A stretch of 34,454 bases of DNA from Candidatus Bacteroides pullicola (GCA_019115825.1 DXCV01000083.1:1-34454), one strand, 5' to 3'. Counted from the first letter of the stretch, positions 7,973 to 17,170 are shown. The notes: generated by a model not told the origin, from the sequence alone. A program made the numbers and translations.

Positions 7973-10570
7973 ATGAAGTATATGAAGCAACGAATCCGTA
8001 TATATTACGTTCTTTTCCTCCTGTTAATGTTACTTTCTACCGGTGCAAAGGCTCAAATCAAAGGGGTAGTCACCGACTCTGTGACCCATGAACCTTTGAT
8101 GCTGGTCAGCATACAGTACAAAGGCAGTTCCTACGGCACGCGCACCAACGAAGAAGGTGAATACCGTTTGGCTGCCAGACAAGGACTAAACGAGGTGACG
8201 TTCTCTTATTTGGGATATATCACCAAAACCATCAAAGTGGAACCCGGCACTACCACGCTGGACGTGCAGTTGGTCCCCGACAACATTGTCTTGAGCGAGC
8301 TGGTGGTCAAGCCAAAACGGGAACGCTACTCGCGCAAGAACAACCCGGCCGTGGACTTCATGCGCAAGGTCATCGAGCACAAGAAGGCGCTGAAACTGGA
8401 AGAGAACGACTACTACCAGTACCGCAAGTACGAGAAGATGAAGATGTCCCTCAACGACATCACGCCTGAGAAGATGGAAAAAGGCATCTACAAGAAGTTC
8501 GCTTTCTTCAAAGACCAGGTGGAGGAATCCTCCCTCTCAGGAAAACTCATCCTGCCCATATCCATCAAGGAGACCGCCAGCCGTACCATCTACCGCAAAG
8601 ACCCCAAGAGCGAGAAGACCATCATCGAGGGCATGAACTCGACAGGCATCGAGGAGTTCTTCAACACGGGCGACATGCTGGGCACCATCCTGAACGACGT
8701 CTTCTCCAACGTCAACATTTACGAGGATAACATCCGCCTGCTGCAACGCTACTTCACCAGCCCCATCGGGCGCGGAGGCATCGCCTTCTACAAATACTAT
8801 CTGGAAGATACCGTGATGGTGGACGGGCACGAGTGCGTACACCTGACGTTCGTCCCCCAAAACTCGCAGGACTTCGGCTTCACGGGGCATCTTTACGTAC
8901 AGAAAGATTCCACGTATGCCGTGCGCCGCTGCACCATGAATCTGCCCCAAAACACGGGTGTCAACTGGGTGGAATCCATGAGCATCGTACAGCAATTCGA
9001 ACAGTTGCCCGACAGCAACTGGGTGCTGACGGACGACGACATGACCGTAGAGTTGGGAATCGTCAAGAGCATACAAGGCTTGGAAGTGCAGCGCACCACC
9101 AAGTACTCCGACTATAAGTTCGACCCCATCGAACCACGACTTTTCCGCCTAAAAGGAAGCGTAATCAAGGAGGCCAACATGCTCTCACGCCCCGACGAAT
9201 ACTGGGCCAGCGTACGCCAAGTACCCCTCACAAAGAAAGAGAGCACCATGGACCTCTTCATGAACCGCATCGAGCAGATACCCGGCTTCAAATACGTCAT
9301 CTTCTTTGCCAAAGCCCTCATCGAGAACTTCGTCGAAACAGGCGGCAAGAAGCATCCCAGCAAGGTAGACATAGGCCCTATCAACACGATGATTACCAGC
9401 AACTACCTCAACGGCACCCGTTTCCGACTAAGCGCCATGACCACGGGCAACCTCCATCCCCATTGGAGCGTGAGCGGATATGGCGCCTACGGCACGAAGG
9501 ACAAGAAGTGGTTTTACTCCGGGCAAGTGGCCTACTCGTTCAACAAGCGCGAATACGTGCTGTGGGAGTTTCCCAAGCACTACCTCGCCTTCAAGTACAC
9601 CTACGACGTGATGAACCCCATGGACAAATACCTCATGACAGACAAGGACAACATGTTCGTAGGGTGGAAATGGGCCACGGTCGACCAGATGTCCTACATC
9701 CGCGACGCCACCCTGACCTACGAGCTGGAGACCAACACTGGATTCTCCATGCAGGCCATCGCCCGTCACCGCAATGACCAGCCCGGCGGAAAGCTGGAGT
9801 ACTGGCAAAACGACGGCGCCACACCCGGCGTGCTGGACGGCACCAACACCCGTGTGCACGACATCACCACCACCGAGTTGGGCGTCACCCTGCGCTATGC
9901 CCCCGGCGAAACCTTCGTCAACACCAAGCAGCGGCGCATCCCCGTGTCGCTCGACGCACCCGTGTTCACCCTGTCGCACACCACCGGAGTCAAAGGTCTG
10001 CTGGGAGGCGACTACAACTTCAATCTCACCGAAGCCAGTTTCCGCAAGCGCATCTGGTTTGGCTCCTGGGGCAAGCTTGATGCTACCCTCCGCGGAGGCA
10101 TCCAGTGGAACAAGGTGCCTTTCCCCTTGCTCAACCTGCCTATGGCCAACCTGTCGTACATCACGCAAAACAACGAGTCGTTCAACCTCATCAACAACAT
10201 GGAGTTCCTCAACGACCGCTACGCTTCAATCGCCCTGAGTTACGACCTCAACGGCAAGCTGTTCAACCGCATCCCCCTCATCCGCAAGCTGAAGTGGAGG
10301 GAAATGTTCCGCGTGCGTGCCCTGTGGGGAACCTTGACAGACAAGAACAACCCCTACAAGAATCGCGACGCCGGCATCTTCCTCTTCCCCATGCGCGACG
10401 GGGCACCTACCAGCTTCGTGATGGGCAACAAGCCCTACGTTGAGGCCAGCATCGGCATCTACAACATCTTCAAGCTGCTGCACATCGAGTATGTGCGCCG
10501 CCTGACCTACACAAACCTGCCAGGCACCACCAAGTGGGGCATCCGGTTCATGGTATTGACTTTATTTTGA
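7973..10570 (+). CDS. DUF5686 / carboxypeptidase-regulatory-like outer-membrane protein
   Basis: A large envelope protein of about 865 residues. It starts with a signal peptide (hydrophobic YYVLFLLLMLLSTGAKA, then Gln). A carboxypeptidase-regulatory-like beta-sandwich follows (about residues 25-110, with VTDSVTHEPLMLVSI and GYITKTIKV). The long remainder has many aromatic alternating beta segments, typical of the DUF5686 family, and ends in a hydrophobic TLF. That pattern suggests an outer-membrane barrel protein. No substrate is known from sequence, and it lacks a TonB plug domain. Two ATGs are possible, at 7973 and 7982; an upstream TTG at 7952 is too close to the promoter. rarA follows after 16 bases, so the two are probably co-transcribed. 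Confidence 0.85.
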   Translation: MKYMKQRIRIYYVLFLLLMLLSTGAKAQIKGVVTDSVTHEPLMLVSIQYKGSSYGTRTNEEGEYRLAARQGLNEVTFSYLGYITKTIKVEPGTTTLDVQLVPDNIVLSELVVKPKRERYSRKNNPAVDFMRKVIEHKKALKLEENDYYQYRKYEKMKMSLNDITPEKMEKGIYKKFAFFKDQVEESSLSGKLILPISIKETASRTIYRKDPKSEKTIIEGMNSTGIEEFFNTGDMLGTILNDVFSNVNIYEDNIRLLQRYFTSPIGRGGIAFYKYYLEDTVMVDGHECVHLTFVPQNSQDFGFTGHLYVQKDSTYAVRRCTMNLPQNTGVNWVESMSIVQQFEQLPDSNWVLTDDDMTVELGIVKSIQGLEVQRTTKYSDYKFDPIEPRLFRLKGSVIKEANMLSRPDEYWASVRQVPLTKKESTMDLFMNRIEQIPGFKYVIFFAKALIENFVETGGKKHPSKVDIGPINTMITSNYLNGTRFRLSAMTTGNLHPHWSVSGYGAYGTKDKKWFYSGQVAYSFNKREYVLWEFPKHYLAFKYTYDVMNPMDKYLMTDKDNMFVGWKWATVDQMSYIRDATLTYELETNTGFSMQAIARHRNDQPGGKLEYWQNDGATPGVLDGTNTRVHDITTTELGVTLRYAPGETFVNTKQRRIPVSLDAPVFTLSHTTGVKGLLGGDYNFNLTEASFRKRIWFGSWGKLDATLRGGIQWNKVPFPLLNLPMANLSYITQNNESFNLINNMEFLNDRYASIALSYDLNGKLFNRIPLIRKLKWREMFRVRALWGTLTDKNNPYKNRDAGIFLFPMRDGAPTSFVMGNKPYVEASIGIYNIFKLLHIEYVRRLTYTNLPGTTKWGIRFMVLTLF

Positions 10571-10586
10571 TTAAACATTCATACAT

Positions 10587-11855
10587 ATGGCTCCTCTCGC
10601 AGAACGCCTTCGCCCGCAGACATTGGACGAATACATCGGCCAAAAGCACCTCGTTGGCCCGGGTGCCGTGTTGCGCCGGATGATAGATTCGGGCCGCATC
10701 TCCTCCTTCATCCTCTGGGGACCTCCGGGGGTGGGGAAAACCACGCTGGCGCAAATCATCGCACACAAATTGGAGACTCCCTTCTACACCCTGAGCGCAG
10801 TGACCAGCGGCGTGAAGGACGTGCGCGACGTCATCGAGAAGGCAAAGCACAACCGCTTCTTCTCCTCGGCCAGCCCCATCCTCTTCATCGACGAGATACA
10901 CCGCTTCAGCAAATCGCAACAGGACTCCCTGCTGGGGGCGGTGGAGCAAGGCATCGTCACCCTGATAGGCGCCACGACGGAGAATCCCTCGTTCGAAGTC
11001 ATCCGCCCGCTACTGTCCCGCTGCCAGCTCTATGTGCTCAAGTCGCTGGAGAAAGACGACCTGCTCGAACTCCTCCAACGCGCCATCCGCACCGACATCG
11101 TCCTGAAGGAGCGGAAAATTGAGCTAAAGGAAACCAACGCCATGCTGCGGTATAGCGGCGGAGACGCGCGCAAGCTGCTCAACATCCTCGAACTGGTGGT
11201 AGATGCCGAGGCGCAAGACCCCGTGGTCATCACCGACGCACTGGTCACCGACCGCCTGCAACAGAATCCGCTGGCGTATGACAAGGACGGGGAGATGCAC
11301 TACGACATCATCTCCGCCTTCATCAAGTCCATCCGCGGCTCCGACCCCGACGGTGCCATCTACTGGCTGGCCCGCATGGTGGAAGGAGGCGAAGACCCGG
11401 CGTTCATCGCCCGACGGTTGGTCATCAGTGCGGCGGAAGACATCGGCTTGGCCAATCCCAACGCGCTGCTGCTGGCCAATGCCACGTTTGACGCGGTGAT
11501 GAAAATCGGCTGGCCGGAGGGACGCATCCCCTTGGCGGAGTGTACGGTATATTTGGCCACCAGCCCCAAGAGCAACTCGGCCTACCTGGCCATTGACGAT
11601 GCCCTCTCCCTGGTGCGTCAGACGGGTAATCTGCCCGTGCCCCTCCACCTGCGCAACGCCCCCACCAAGCTGATGAAAGACCTGGGCTATGCCAAGAACT
11701 ACAAGTATGCCCACGACTATCCGGGCCACTTCGTCCGCCAGCAGTTCCTCCCCGACGAACTGAAGGAGCAGCGCATCTGGCAACCCCAGGAGAACGCCGC
11801 AGAGGCACGCCACAAGGAGCGGATGCAGGCGTTGTGGGGAGAACGCTTCCAATGA
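10587..11855 (+). CDS. rarA: Replication-associated recombination ATPase RarA (MgsA)
   Basis: A 422-residue AAA+ ATPase related to clamp loaders, acting at stalled replication forks. Walker A is GPPGVGKTT (residues 45-53) and Walker B is LFIDEIHRF (D102, E103), followed by SKSQQDSLL, a RarA hallmark. The sensor 1 segment IGATTENPSFEV comes next. The C-terminal part has the MgsA-type tetramerisation region with SDPDGAIYWLARMVEGGEDP and RRLVISAAEDIGLANP. Length is normal. The gene sits 16 bases behind the DUF5686 gene, and five bases after its stop the first palindromic repeat array begins. Confidence 0.96.
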   Translation: MAPLAERLRPQTLDEYIGQKHLVGPGAVLRRMIDSGRISSFILWGPPGVGKTTLAQIIAHKLETPFYTLSAVTSGVKDVRDVIEKAKHNRFFSSASPILFIDEIHRFSKSQQDSLLGAVEQGIVTLIGATTENPSFEVIRPLLSRCQLYVLKSLEKDDLLELLQRAIRTDIVLKERKIELKETNAMLRYSGGDARKLLNILELVVDAEAQDPVVITDALVTDRLQQNPLAYDKDGEMHYDIISAFIKSIRGSDPDGAIYWLARMVEGGEDPAFIARRLVISAAEDIGLANPNALLLANATFDAVMKIGWPEGRIPLAECTVYLATSPKSNSAYLAIDDALSLVRQTGNLPVPLHLRNAPTKLMKDLGYAKNYKYAHDYPGHFVRQQFLPDELKEQRIWQPQENAAEARHKERMQALWGERFQ

Positions 11856-11860
11856 AGCGT

Positions 11861-11992
11861 GTTACAACGGCGGTGTAACGGCGTTACATCCATACTGTAA
11901 CAGCGTTACACCCATACTGTAACGGAGTTCCAACGGCGTTGGAACCCAGTTCCACCCGTATTGGAACTCGGTTTCACCGGCGTTGGAACCCT
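11861..11992. repeat. Palindromic tandem array 1 (six 22-bp units)
   Basis: Six units start at 11861, 11883, 11905, 11927, 11949 and 11971. Each is a 6-nt arm, 7-nt loop, 6-nt arm and 3-nt linker. Units 1-3 use GTTACA/TGTAAC. Units 4-5 use GTTCCA/TGGAAC. Unit 6 is GTTTCA/TGGAAC, which still pairs in RNA through a G-U. The loops vary (ACGGCGG, TCCATAC, CCCATAC, ACGGCGT, CCCGTAT, CCGGCGT). Adjacent arms across the linker also pair, as in TGTAACGGCGTTACA. Confidence 0.93.
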
Positions 11993-12077
11993 GCCTCATG
12001 GCACAGGAGACCGCGTTCACATAGACAGAAAATCAGATTTTCAACCTACAAATTGCAAGCATAAAGAATAAATTCGC

Positions 12078-12085
12078 TATCTTTG
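12078..12085 (+). promoter_or_regulatory. -7 promoter element of the relA-dgkA unit
   Basis: TATCTTTG fits TAnnTTTG, 20 bases before the ATG at 12106. ATTG with a spacing of 22 nt (ending at 12055) could be the -33 element. The promoter lies downstream of array 1, so array 1 belongs to the rarA side. Confidence 0.75.
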
Positions 12086-12105
12086 TGCCGTCAAAATAAG
12101 AAGAT

Positions 12106-14331
12106 ATGGAAACAAGCGCATTTTTCACTCCCGAGGAACGGGCACAGCTCATCGTCCTCTACCGAAAGCTCCTTCAACTCTCCGGCGACGCCCTGCAAAA
12201 GGGGGATTGCCGCAGGCTGAAAGCCCACCTCGTGCATTCCCTCCAGACCAATCCCATCCCCCGCGACGTCTTCGGGCTGAACCCCATCATCAAGGATATG
12301 CAGACGGCGGTCATCGTGGCCGAAGAAATAGGCATGCGGCGCGCGTCCATCCTGGGCGTGATGTTGCACGACTCGGTGCGCATAGGCACCTATACGACCG
12401 AAGAAATCGGGCAGGAGTTTGGCGAGGACGTGGCAGGCATCATCCGCGGCCTCATTCGCGTGCAGGAGCTTTACCAGAAAAGCCCCAGCATTGAGTCGGA
12501 GAACTTCCGCAAGCTGCTCCTGTCCTTTGCAGAGGATATGCGCGTCATCCTCATCATGATAGCCAACCGCGTCAACATCATGCGCCAGATAAAGGACGCC
12601 GAGAACGACGAGGCACGCCTCCGCGTGGCCAACGAGGCGGCGTATCTCTACGCTCCCCTGGCCCACAAGCTGGGCCTCTACAAGCTGAAGTCGGAGTTGG
12701 AAGACCTTTCGCTGAAGTACACCGAGCACGACGTCTACTACCACATCAAGGAGAAGCTGAACGAGACAAAGGCCTCGCGCGACCGCTACATCGCCAACTT
12801 CATCGCCCCTATCCAACGGAAACTGGAGGAAGCCGGGCTGCACTTCCACATCAAGGGACGCACCAAGTCCATCCACTCCATCTACCAGAAGATGAAGAAG
12901 CAGAAGTGCCCCTTCGAAGGCGTGTACGACCTCTTTGCCATCCGCGTCATCCTCGACTCGCCGCTGGAGAAGGAGAAGCAGGAGTGCTGGCAGGTGTACT
13001 CCATCGTCACCGACATGTATCAGCCCAATCCCAAGCGGCTGCGCGACTGGCTGTCCGTGCCCAAGAGCAACGGATACGAATCGCTGCACATCACCGTTAT
13101 GGGCCCCGAAGGCAAATGGGTGGAGGTACAGATACGCACCGAGCGCATGGACGACATCGCCGAGCGCGGACTGGCCGCCCACTGGCGCTACAAGGGCATC
13201 AAGGGCGAGAGCGGCCTGGACGAATGGCTCACCTCGGTGCGCGAGGCGTTGGAGAATTCGGAGAGCGACCTCGAAGCCATGGACCGCTTCAAATTGGAAC
13301 TGTACGAGGACGAGGTATTTGTCTTCACCCCCAAGGGCGACCTGTTCAAGCTGCCCAAGGGAGCCACGGTGCTGGACTTCGCCTTCCACATCCACACCGC
13401 CCTGGGCTGCAAGTGCATCGGCGCGCGGGTCAATGGCAAGAACGTCCCCCTGCGCCAACGTCTGCAAAGCGGCGACCAGGTGGAGGTGATGACCTCGAGC
13501 ACCCAGACGCCCAAGCAGGATTGGCTGAACATCGTCACCACCTCCAAGGCACGCACTAAGATCAAGCAGGCCCTGAAGGAGATGGTGGCCCGCCAGACGG
13601 ACTTCGCCAAGGAGATGCTGGAGCGCAAGTTCAAGAACCGCAAGATAGAGTATGACGACGGCACGATGATGCGCCTCATCAAGCGCATGGGCTACAAAGT
13701 GGTGACCGACTTCTACCAAGCCGTGGCCGACGGCGCGCTGGACGTGAACGACCTCATCGACCGCTACCTAGAGCAACAGCGCCGCGACACGGCCGACTCG
13801 CGCGACGCCGCCATCTACCGCAGTGCAGAGGCTTTCAATCTGACGCCCGCCACCCCCGACGAGGCCACGACGGGAGGCAAAGAGGATGTGCTCGTCATCG
13901 ACCAGAACCTCAAAGGATTGGATTACAAGCTGGCCCGCTGCTGCAACCCCATCTATGGCGACGACGTATTCGGCTTCGTCAGCGTCAACGGCGGCATCAA
14001 GATACACCGCACGGACTGCCCCAACGCTCCGGAGATGCGCCAACGCTTCGGCTACCGCATCGTCCGCGCACGCTGGGCGGGCAAGGCCGAGGGCACGCAA
14101 TATCCCATCACCCTGCGCGTGGTGGGACACGACGACATCGGCATCGTCACCAACATCACGTCCATCATCAACAAGGAGGACGGCATCAGCCTGCGCAGCA
14201 TCAGCATCGACTCCAACGACGGCCTCTTCTGGGGAAACCTCACTGTGATGCTGGGCGACACCGCCCGACTGGAGGCGCTCATCAAGAAACTGCGCACGGT
14301 GAAGGGAGTCAAGCAGGTGACAAGAAATTGA
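12106..14331 (+). CDS. relA: RelA/SpoT-family (p)ppGpp synthetase with degenerate hydrolase domain
   Basis: A 741-residue stringent-response enzyme that makes (p)ppGpp from ATP and GTP or GDP. Domains in order are an HD-type hydrolase region (about 1-180), synthetase (about 220-370), TGS (about 402-465, VFVFTPKGDLFKLPKG), a Cys-rich ZFD-like segment (ARCCNPIYGDDV, then HRTDCPN) and a C-terminal ACT domain (about 665-741). The synthetase core is intact: GRTKS (251-255), YDLFAIRV with D275, and EVQIRTE with E340. The hydrolase part keeps H88-D89, but the following Glu-Asp is absent (HDSVRIG) and the ADRLHNMR-type motif reads ANRVNIMR (153-160). Hydrolysis is thus unlikely. In the charge motif that separates bifunctional (RxKD) from RelA-type (ExDD) enzymes it has RLRD (311-314). 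dgkA starts 7 bases after it. Confidence 0.93.
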   Translation: METSAFFTPEERAQLIVLYRKLLQLSGDALQKGDCRRLKAHLVHSLQTNPIPRDVFGLNPIIKDMQTAVIVAEEIGMRRASILGVMLHDSVRIGTYTTEEIGQEFGEDVAGIIRGLIRVQELYQKSPSIESENFRKLLLSFAEDMRVILIMIANRVNIMRQIKDAENDEARLRVANEAAYLYAPLAHKLGLYKLKSELEDLSLKYTEHDVYYHIKEKLNETKASRDRYIANFIAPIQRKLEEAGLHFHIKGRTKSIHSIYQKMKKQKCPFEGVYDLFAIRVILDSPLEKEKQECWQVYSIVTDMYQPNPKRLRDWLSVPKSNGYESLHITVMGPEGKWVEVQIRTERMDDIAERGLAAHWRYKGIKGESGLDEWLTSVREALENSESDLEAMDRFKLELYEDEVFVFTPKGDLFKLPKGATVLDFAFHIHTALGCKCIGARVNGKNVPLRQRLQSGDQVEVMTSSTQTPKQDWLNIVTTSKARTKIKQALKEMVARQTDFAKEMLERKFKNRKIEYDDGTMMRLIKRMGYKVVTDFYQAVADGALDVNDLIDRYLEQQRRDTADSRDAAIYRSAEAFNLTPATPDEATTGGKEDVLVIDQNLKGLDYKLARCCNPIYGDDVFGFVSVNGGIKIHRTDCPNAPEMRQRFGYRIVRARWAGKAEGTQYPITLRVVGHDDIGIVTNITSIINKEDGISLRSISIDSNDGLFWGNLTVMLGDTARLEALIKKLRTVKGVKQVTRN

Positions 14332-14338
14332 AATAATT

Positions 14339-14710
14339 ATGAGATACGACTATAAGAAACAGCTCCGCAGCTTCCGCTATGCTTGGCAGGGCATCCGTGC
14401 CTGTGTGGGACGCGAGCAGAACCTCAGCTTCCACCTCATCACCACCGTTGTGGTCATCGCGGCGGGGTTCGCTTTCGGCATCACGCGGGGCGAGTGGATA
14501 GCCATCTGCCTCTGCATCGGAATGGTCATTGGCGCGGAATTGTTCAACACGGCCATCGAGCGACTGGTAGACCTCGTGTCGCCCCAGCGCAATCCGCTGG
14601 CCGGGCAGGTAAAAGACATCGCCGCCGGGGCGGTATTGGTGTGCGCCCTGGCGGCGATTGCCGTAGGATTGATTATCTTCGTGCCCTATCTGACACGCAT
14701 CTTCTTATAA
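14339..14710 (+). CDS. dgkA: Diacylglycerol/undecaprenol kinase family membrane protein
   Basis: A 123-residue integral membrane kinase of the prokaryotic DagK family, which phosphorylates diacylglycerol or undecaprenol and so recycles lipid carriers. Three hydrophobic helices are visible (about residues 31-48, 53-72 and 93-118). The family signature is complete: E67 and N70 in GAELFNTAIE, then E74, followed by PLAGQVKDIAAGAVLV. Many Gram-positive and Bacteroidetes members act on undecaprenol rather than diacylglycerol, and sequence alone does not decide. The gene follows relA after 7 bases and is probably in the same transcript. Its last 25 bases overlap the 3' end of the opposite-strand MFS gene. 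Confidence 0.92.
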   Translation: MRYDYKKQLRSFRYAWQGIRACVGREQNLSFHLITTVVVIAAGFAFGITRGEWIAICLCIGMVIGAELFNTAIERLVDLVSPQRNPLAGQVKDIAAGAVLVCALAAIAVGLIIFVPYLTRIFL

Positions 14711-15612
14711 TAAATACGAGTGAAGCAGAGGTACATCACGAGGGCAAACGCCAGCCATGCGAGGGGCACCCAAAGGGGAAACTCCGCATAGGCCTGCGCA
14801 TAGGCCACGCCAATGAGCAAACCGGCATCCGTAAAGAATTGATAGGTCACGTTGCCCGTGGCCCGCTGGCAATGGTGGGAGAGCTTGACGAACATCCGCA
14901 CCCACCAGGGCGACAATACGGCCGGCAAGAACAACCAAGCCGTCGCACCCGACATGACGCACATTCCGCAAGCAAAGGCAAGCACCGCCACATTAAGCCC
15001 CGGCAACACGGCACGTGGCAGGACATAACGATCCGTGCTCACCACCGGCAAACCGATGGGCGCCCGGAAAGGCACGTACATCAACGCCGCTGCCAGCACG
15101 CCTACTCCCCCGAACAGGACAGGCATCAGCCATTGGTAGGTATTGAGGGGCATCAGCCACCACGCCGCCACGCCGCCCACGACCATCCCCAGCCGCGAGA
15201 CAAAGGCGTAAGTCGTGTTAGCCTGCGTACGAAGGCCGGAGTGCACCACATCGATGCTCAGCGTGACAGCCGCCGACGAGGCCAAGCCGAAGCAAACCCC
15301 GTGCAGCAAGGCCAAAGCCGCATACTGCGACGCGGTCGAGGCATAGGCATAGCCGATGGACACGAGCAGCATCCCCACGAAGGGATAACCCAGCACGTGC
15401 TTGCGGCGGAACTTGTCCGCCAGCCACGCGCTGAACAGGCCTCCCAACTGCATCCCTATCAGAAAAGGAAAGCAGAGGTCCGAGGCCAATCCCGACCGCA
15501 TCAGGGGCAGCAACACCGCGTAGGCCGTGGCATAGAGCAGGAAGCCCGCCACGCACACCAACCCGAAGTTGCGGTTGAACAGGGACGGATGATCAGTACT
15601 GTTCTTTCTCAT
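14686..15612 (-). CDS. Short MFS-type transporter (about nine helices)
   Basis: A 308-residue hydrophobic protein resembling major facilitator transporters. The N-terminal half looks complete, with six helices and a DKFRRKH loop of the MFS type between helices 2 and 3. After helix 6 the protein is compressed: about three more helices are visible, ending at IYYKKMRVR, instead of the usual six. Typical MFS proteins have 380-500 residues. It may be a reduced family member or a shortened gene. The start at 15612 overlaps the panB 3' end by 20 bases, so it is translationally linked to panB. Its stop lies inside the end of dgkA on the other strand. No substrate can be inferred; the panB link might hint at pantothenate-related transport, which is weak. 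Confidence 0.75.
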   Translation of the reverse strand: MRKNSTDHPSLFNRNFGLVCVAGFLLYATAYAVLLPLMRSGLASDLCFPFLIGMQLGGLFSAWLADKFRRKHVLGYPFVGMLLVSIGYAYASTASQYAALALLHGVCFGLASSAAVTLSIDVVHSGLRTQANTTYAFVSRLGMVVGGVAAWWLMPLNTYQWLMPVLFGGVGVLAAALMYVPFRAPIGLPVVSTDRYVLPRAVLPGLNVAVLAFACGMCVMSGATAWLFLPAVLSPWWVRMFVKLSHHCQRATGNVTYQFFTDAGLLIGVAYAQAYAEFPLWVPLAWLAFALVMYLCFTRIYYKKMRVR

Positions 15613-16414
15613 TGGGGAAATCCAGGTTCTTCACATCACTGACATAGCGGCTGATGGCATCCGTCATCACCGTATGGAGGTCGGCATAGCGGCGGAGGAA
15701 GCGCGGGCGGAAGCCATTGTTCATGCCCAGCATATCCTGCACCACGAGCACCTGTCCGTCCACATCGCCTCCGGCACCGATGCCGATGACGGGGATGGTC
15801 AGTTCGTGCGACACCCGTCCGGCCAGCACCGCGGGTATTTTCTCCAGCACCAGGCCGAAGCAGCCAGCCTCTTCCAGCAAGTGGGCGTCGCGCACCAGCT
15901 TCTCGGCCTCGGCATCGTCCTTGGCGCGGACGGTGTAGGTGCCATACTTGTTGATGCTCTGCGGCATCAGGCCCAGGTGGCCCATCACGGGGATGCCCGC
16001 ATTGATAATGCGCTTCACGGTGCTGATGATCTCCTCGCCGCCCTCGATCTTCAGGGCGTCGGCGTGGCTCTCCTTCATGATGCGGATGGCGGAGTGTACG
16101 CCTTCCAACTCATTGCCTTGGTAGGAGCCGAAGGGCATGTCCACCACCACCATGGCACGCTTCACGCCGCGCACCACGCTCTTGGCATGGTAAATCATCT
16201 GGTCGAGCGTGATGGGCAGGGTGGTCACATTGCCTGCCATGACGTTGGAAGCGGAGTCGCCCACCAGGATGACGTCCATCCCGGCACCGTCCACAATCTG
16301 GGCCATGGTGTAGTCATACGAGGTCAACATGGATATTTTTTCGCCCCTCTGCTTCATCTCTACGAGGCGATGGGTAGTCACTTTGCGATTGTCTTCTGAA
16401 ATGTATCCAGCCAT
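15593..16414 (-). CDS. panB: 3-methyl-2-oxobutanoate hydroxymethyltransferase
   Basis: First committed step of pantothenate synthesis: it transfers a hydroxymethyl group from methylene-tetrahydrofolate to alpha-ketoisovalerate, making ketopantoate. The 273-residue protein matches the family in length. Visible marks are [26 protein letters not shown] with the metal-binding Asp, [18 protein letters not shown] with the metal-site region, [18 protein letters not shown] and [16 protein letters not shown]. The upstream HAD gene ends 33 bases before its start, across a short repetitive TAATGATTAATGG-type sequence. The downstream MFS gene overlaps its stop by 20 bases. The three are probably one operon. 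Confidence 0.97.
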   Translation of the reverse strand: MAGYISEDNRKVTTHRLVEMKQRGEKISMLTSYDYTMAQIVDGAGMDVILVGDSASNVMAGNVTTLPITLDQMIYHAKSVVRGVKRAMVVVDMPFGSYQGNELEGVHSAIRIMKESHADALKIEGGEEIISTVKRIINAGIPVMGHLGLMPQSINKYGTYTVRAKDDAEAEKLVRDAHLLEEAGCFGLVLEKIPAVLAGRVSHELTIPVIGIGAGGDVDGQVLVVQDMLGMNNGFRPRFLRRYADLHTVMTDAISRYVSDVKNLDFPNEKEQY

Positions 16415-16419
16415 GATTT

Positions 16420-16467
16420 TAATGTATAATGTATTAATGATTAATGGTCAATGATTAATGGTTAATG
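16420..16467. repeat. Low-complexity TTAATGATTAATGG-type repeat
   Basis: The gap before panB and the end of the HAD gene consist of imperfect repeats of TAATGATTAATGG. Part of this encodes the last residues of the HAD protein. It resembles the simple repeat at 22034-22160. Confidence 0.55.
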
Positions 16468-17113
16468 CACGGCACATGTCCTCGTAGGTGAAGCCGCGGA
16501 AATCGTCAATCACGCAATGGCTCGCCGAAGCGATGGCTTCGCGAGGATTTGTCGTGGCCACGCCGAAGACGAACGCACCCGATGCCATGCCCGCCTTCAG
16601 CCCGTTAAAGGAATCCTCGAAGACGCAGGTCTCGGCAGGTGTGGTGCCAAAGGTGCGCATGCCCAGCAGATAGCAATCGGGATGGGGCTTGGAATGTGCG
16701 AATTGCTCGGCGGTGAGGATGCGGTCGAACAAGGCGGGAATCTCAGGACGATGACGATAGACGGCAGCCATCTTCTGTTCATTGGAGCTGGTGACCACGG
16801 CCATACGCACATCGTGACGGCGCAGGTCGGCCAGGAAGTCGAGAATGCCGGGAATATAGTCGTAAGACATCTGTTCCTCAAAGCGAAGGAGAGCCTCGGT
16901 CAGCGCCGGCCTCACCTGCGGGTCGGGAAAGTATTTGTCGTAAATGTAGGTCAGTGTCTGACCCTTCACACGGCCACCAAACTCCGGGTCGCCCAGGTAA
17001 TCCTGACCAATCTTGTCCCAGAAGAGGCTGTACTGCCCCTCGGTATCCACTATCACGCCGTCAAAGTCAAAGAGGACGGCTTTGCAAAACGTGTTATCCA
17101 TAAAACATTGCAT
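16448..17113 (-). CDS. HAD-superfamily phosphatase (beta-phosphoglucomutase-like)
   Basis: A 221-residue cytoplasmic hydrolase of the haloacid dehalogenase superfamily. Motif I is LFDFDGVIVDTEG (nucleophile D16, acid D18). A helical cap follows. Motif II is VVTSSNEQK, motif III is the Lys of SKPHPD, and motif IV is VFEDSFNGLKAGMASG. The cap type and VFEDSxxG segment place it with beta-phosphoglucomutase and sugar-phosphate phosphatases. The substrate is unknown. A longer frame reaches 17161, but a GACCTTTG element (17138-17131) suggests that the message starts near 17124. The ATG at 17113 (or 17101) is therefore preferred. It leads the panB-MFS operon and is divergent from the MATE gene. Confidence 0.85.
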   Translation of the reverse strand: MQCFMDNTFCKAVLFDFDGVIVDTEGQYSLFWDKIGQDYLGDPEFGGRVKGQTLTYIYDKYFPDPQVRPALTEALLRFEEQMSYDYIPGILDFLADLRRHDVRMAVVTSSNEQKMAAVYRHRPEIPALFDRILTAEQFAHSKPHPDCYLLGMRTFGTTPAETCVFEDSFNGLKAGMASGAFVFGVATTNPREAIASASHCVIDDFRGFTYEDMCRALTINH

Positions 17114-17130
17114 GGTTGTTAAATCCGGCA

Positions 17131-17138
17131 CAAAGGTC
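17131..17138 (-). promoter_or_regulatory. Imperfect -7 element of the HAD-panB-MFS unit
   Basis: GACCTTTG on the minus strand matches TAnnTTTG except at the first base. It lies 17 bases before the ATG at 17113. Confidence 0.45.
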
Positions 17139-17170
17139 TGAAATCTATCTGACAGATGCAAGATATTTCG

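Noticed and set aside
11861..11992. CRISPR array
   Set aside because: The units are 19-nt palindromes with 3-nt linkers; there are no 25-40 nt unique spacers and no cas genes in the window.
12091..13719. 542-residue minus-strand frame opposite relA
   Set aside because: His/Leu/Val-rich composition mirrors the relA codons; there is no promoter and no recognisable family.
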